Positions 5,273-6,041 of a stretch of 6,041 nucleotides of DNA are shown here, piece by piece (within the stretch, counting starts at the first letter, position 1; each line of letters begins with the position of its first letter). Where the stretch lies: assembly GCA_964629975.1 (NCBI GenBank), contig CAZVUN010000156.1:1-6041 (forward strand), read 5' to 3'. Made by a program: the position numbers and the translations under genes. A model generated the notes under the pieces. It ran no database searches and was not told the origin of the DNA. It was given only the letters and a program-made list of their open reading frames with translations. Source of the stretch: G020354085 sp964629975 (GTDB lineage Bacteria; Pseudomonadota; Gammaproteobacteria; Acidiferrobacterales; Sulfurifustaceae).

Positions 5273-6041
5273 ATGACGCGCGGCACGCGGGTGCTGATCC
5301 TCGGCCATGGCGAGATGGGGCATGCCATGGAGGCGCTGCTCGCAGCGCGCGCACGGCTGCGCATCTGGCAGCGGCCGGCGCCGGGGCGCACGGTGGCGGC
5401 GCTCGAGACGCTCGTGCCCGAGGCCGAGGTGATTGTGCTGTGCGTGCCGACGCCGCCGCATCGCGAGCTCGCCGCGCGCCTGCGCCCGCATCTGCCCGCC
5501 ACCGCCATCTGCCTGACGGTCGCCAAGGGGCTCGACGACAGCGGCGAGACCGCGGCCGAGGTGCTGGCGGCAGCGCTCGCACCGGAGGCCACCTATGGCG
5601 TGCTCTACGGCCCGATGATCGCCGAGGAGCTGCGCGCCGGTCGTCCCGGCTTCGCCCAGCTCGCCTTGTCGGCGCCCGCGGCGGCGGATCGCGTGCTCGC
5701 GCTGTTTGCCGGCACTGCCCTGCATGTGCAGCCGGCCGGCGACCTGATCGGCCTGTCGTGGTGCGCGGTGCTCAAGAACGTCTATGCCATGCTGCTCGGC
5801 ATGGCCGAGGAGCTCGGCCTCGGCGACAACGTGCGCGGCTATCTCGCCGCGGCGGCACTGGCCGAGATGGCCACCGGCGTGCGCGCGCTGGGCGGCGATC
5901 CGGCCAGCGTGCACGCGCTCGCCGGTCTCGGCGATCTCATCACCACCGCGACCAGCGCCGGCTCCCGCCACCACGCGCTCGGCCGGCAGCTCGCGCGCCG
6001 CGCGCGCGCCGGGCGGGCCGGCGCGGGCGTGGCCCCCCCCG
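5273..6041 (+). CDS. Divergent glycerol-3-phosphate dehydrogenase (GpsA family)-like protein, 3' end missing
   Basis: The frame is open from the ATG at 5273 to the window end (256 complete codons). The order fits NAD(P)-dependent glycerol-3-phosphate dehydrogenase. An N-terminal Rossmann turn GxGxxG reads GHGEMG (residues 11-16), VIVLCVPT (53-60) and VAKGLD (83-88) follow, then YGPMIAEELRAG in place of the usual SGP(S/T)FA-E. Next come AVLKNVYAMLLGMAEELGLGDN (catalytic Lys168-Asn169) and GLGDLITTATSAGSR (Asp221, Thr225, Arg232). GpsA makes sn-glycerol 3-phosphate for phospholipids in the cytoplasm. This copy is unusual. Relative to E. coli GpsA about 20 residues are missing between the Rossmann first half and VIVLCVPT (residues 34-52), including the N..YLPG block. 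The aromatic of the nucleotide loop is Met, and the Asn after the substrate Arg is His233. It may be a paralog with another substrate. AGGA lies seven bases upstream of the start. Residues after about 240 are Arg/Ala/Gly-rich and do not match the family, perhaps from poor sequence at the edge. Confidence 0.82.
   Translation, partial: MTRGTRVLILGHGEMGHAMEALLAARARLRIWQRPAPGRTVAALETLVPEAEVIVLCVPTPPHRELAARLRPHLPATAICLTVAKGLDDSGETAAEVLAAALAPEATYGVLYGPMIAEELRAGRPGFAQLALSAPAAADRVLALFAGTALHVQPAGDLIGLSWCAVLKNVYAMLLGMAEELGLGDNVRGYLAAAALAEMATGVRALGGDPASVHALAGLGDLITTATSAGSRHHALGRQLARRARAGRAGAGVAPP

Noticed and set aside
5204..5974. N-terminal extension of the dacB frame by 257 codons.
   Set aside because: The extension is antisense to the GpsA-like gene, and dacB has a proper signal peptide beginning at 5203.

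Overview
The window is a high-GC (roughly two-thirds G+C by eye) bacterial chromosomal segment of ordinary dense layout. It holds seven protein genes, two of them cut by the window edges. I see no RNA gene, insertion sequence, CRISPR array or phage gene. The strong G/C bias at third codon positions, a 427-residue type II (hexameric) citrate synthase very close to the E. coli GltA pattern, a DacB/PBP4-type peptidase and a proteobacterial-looking DAHP synthase point to a Gram-negative proteobacterium, most likely a high-GC gammaproteobacterium. That placement is an inference from protein similarity recalled by eye, not from a search.

Left part (1-1961, + strand): a tightly packed three-gene run. 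It starts with the C-terminal third of a DAHP synthase family protein (shikimate pathway entry). The next gene starts inside the stop codon of the first (ATGA) and encodes a short membrane TPM-domain protein. After a single-base gap comes a secreted, membrane-anchored TPM-domain protein of the YgcG type with a Gly/Ser tail. The two TPM genes look translationally coupled and probably act together at the cell envelope; their link to DAHP synthase is positional only.

Middle (1974-3737): citrate synthase (gltA) on the - strand converges on the TPM operon with a 12-base gap. It starts at an ATG preceded by a strong AGGAGG ribosome binding site. Divergent from it, across about 160 bases, is a small + strand gene for a zinc-ribbon protein with two membrane segments and no function I recognise.

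Right part (3734-6041): dacB (PBP4-type D-Ala-D-Ala carboxypeptidase/endopeptidase, - strand) converges on the zinc-ribbon gene so closely that the two stop codons are read from one CTAG tetranucleotide. Divergent from dacB, across a 69-base spacer carrying a 16-bp palindrome and candidate extended -10 elements, is a gene for a shortened, divergent relative of NAD(P)-dependent glycerol-3-phosphate dehydrogenase (GpsA family), which runs off the window end.

Overall the content is housekeeping metabolism and cell-envelope maintenance. I did not find a convincing new biological system. The most interesting points are the divergent GpsA-like protein, the coupled TPM pair behind DAHP synthase, changed ligand or effector-site residues in two enzymes, and the compact dacB/GpsA-like divergent control region.
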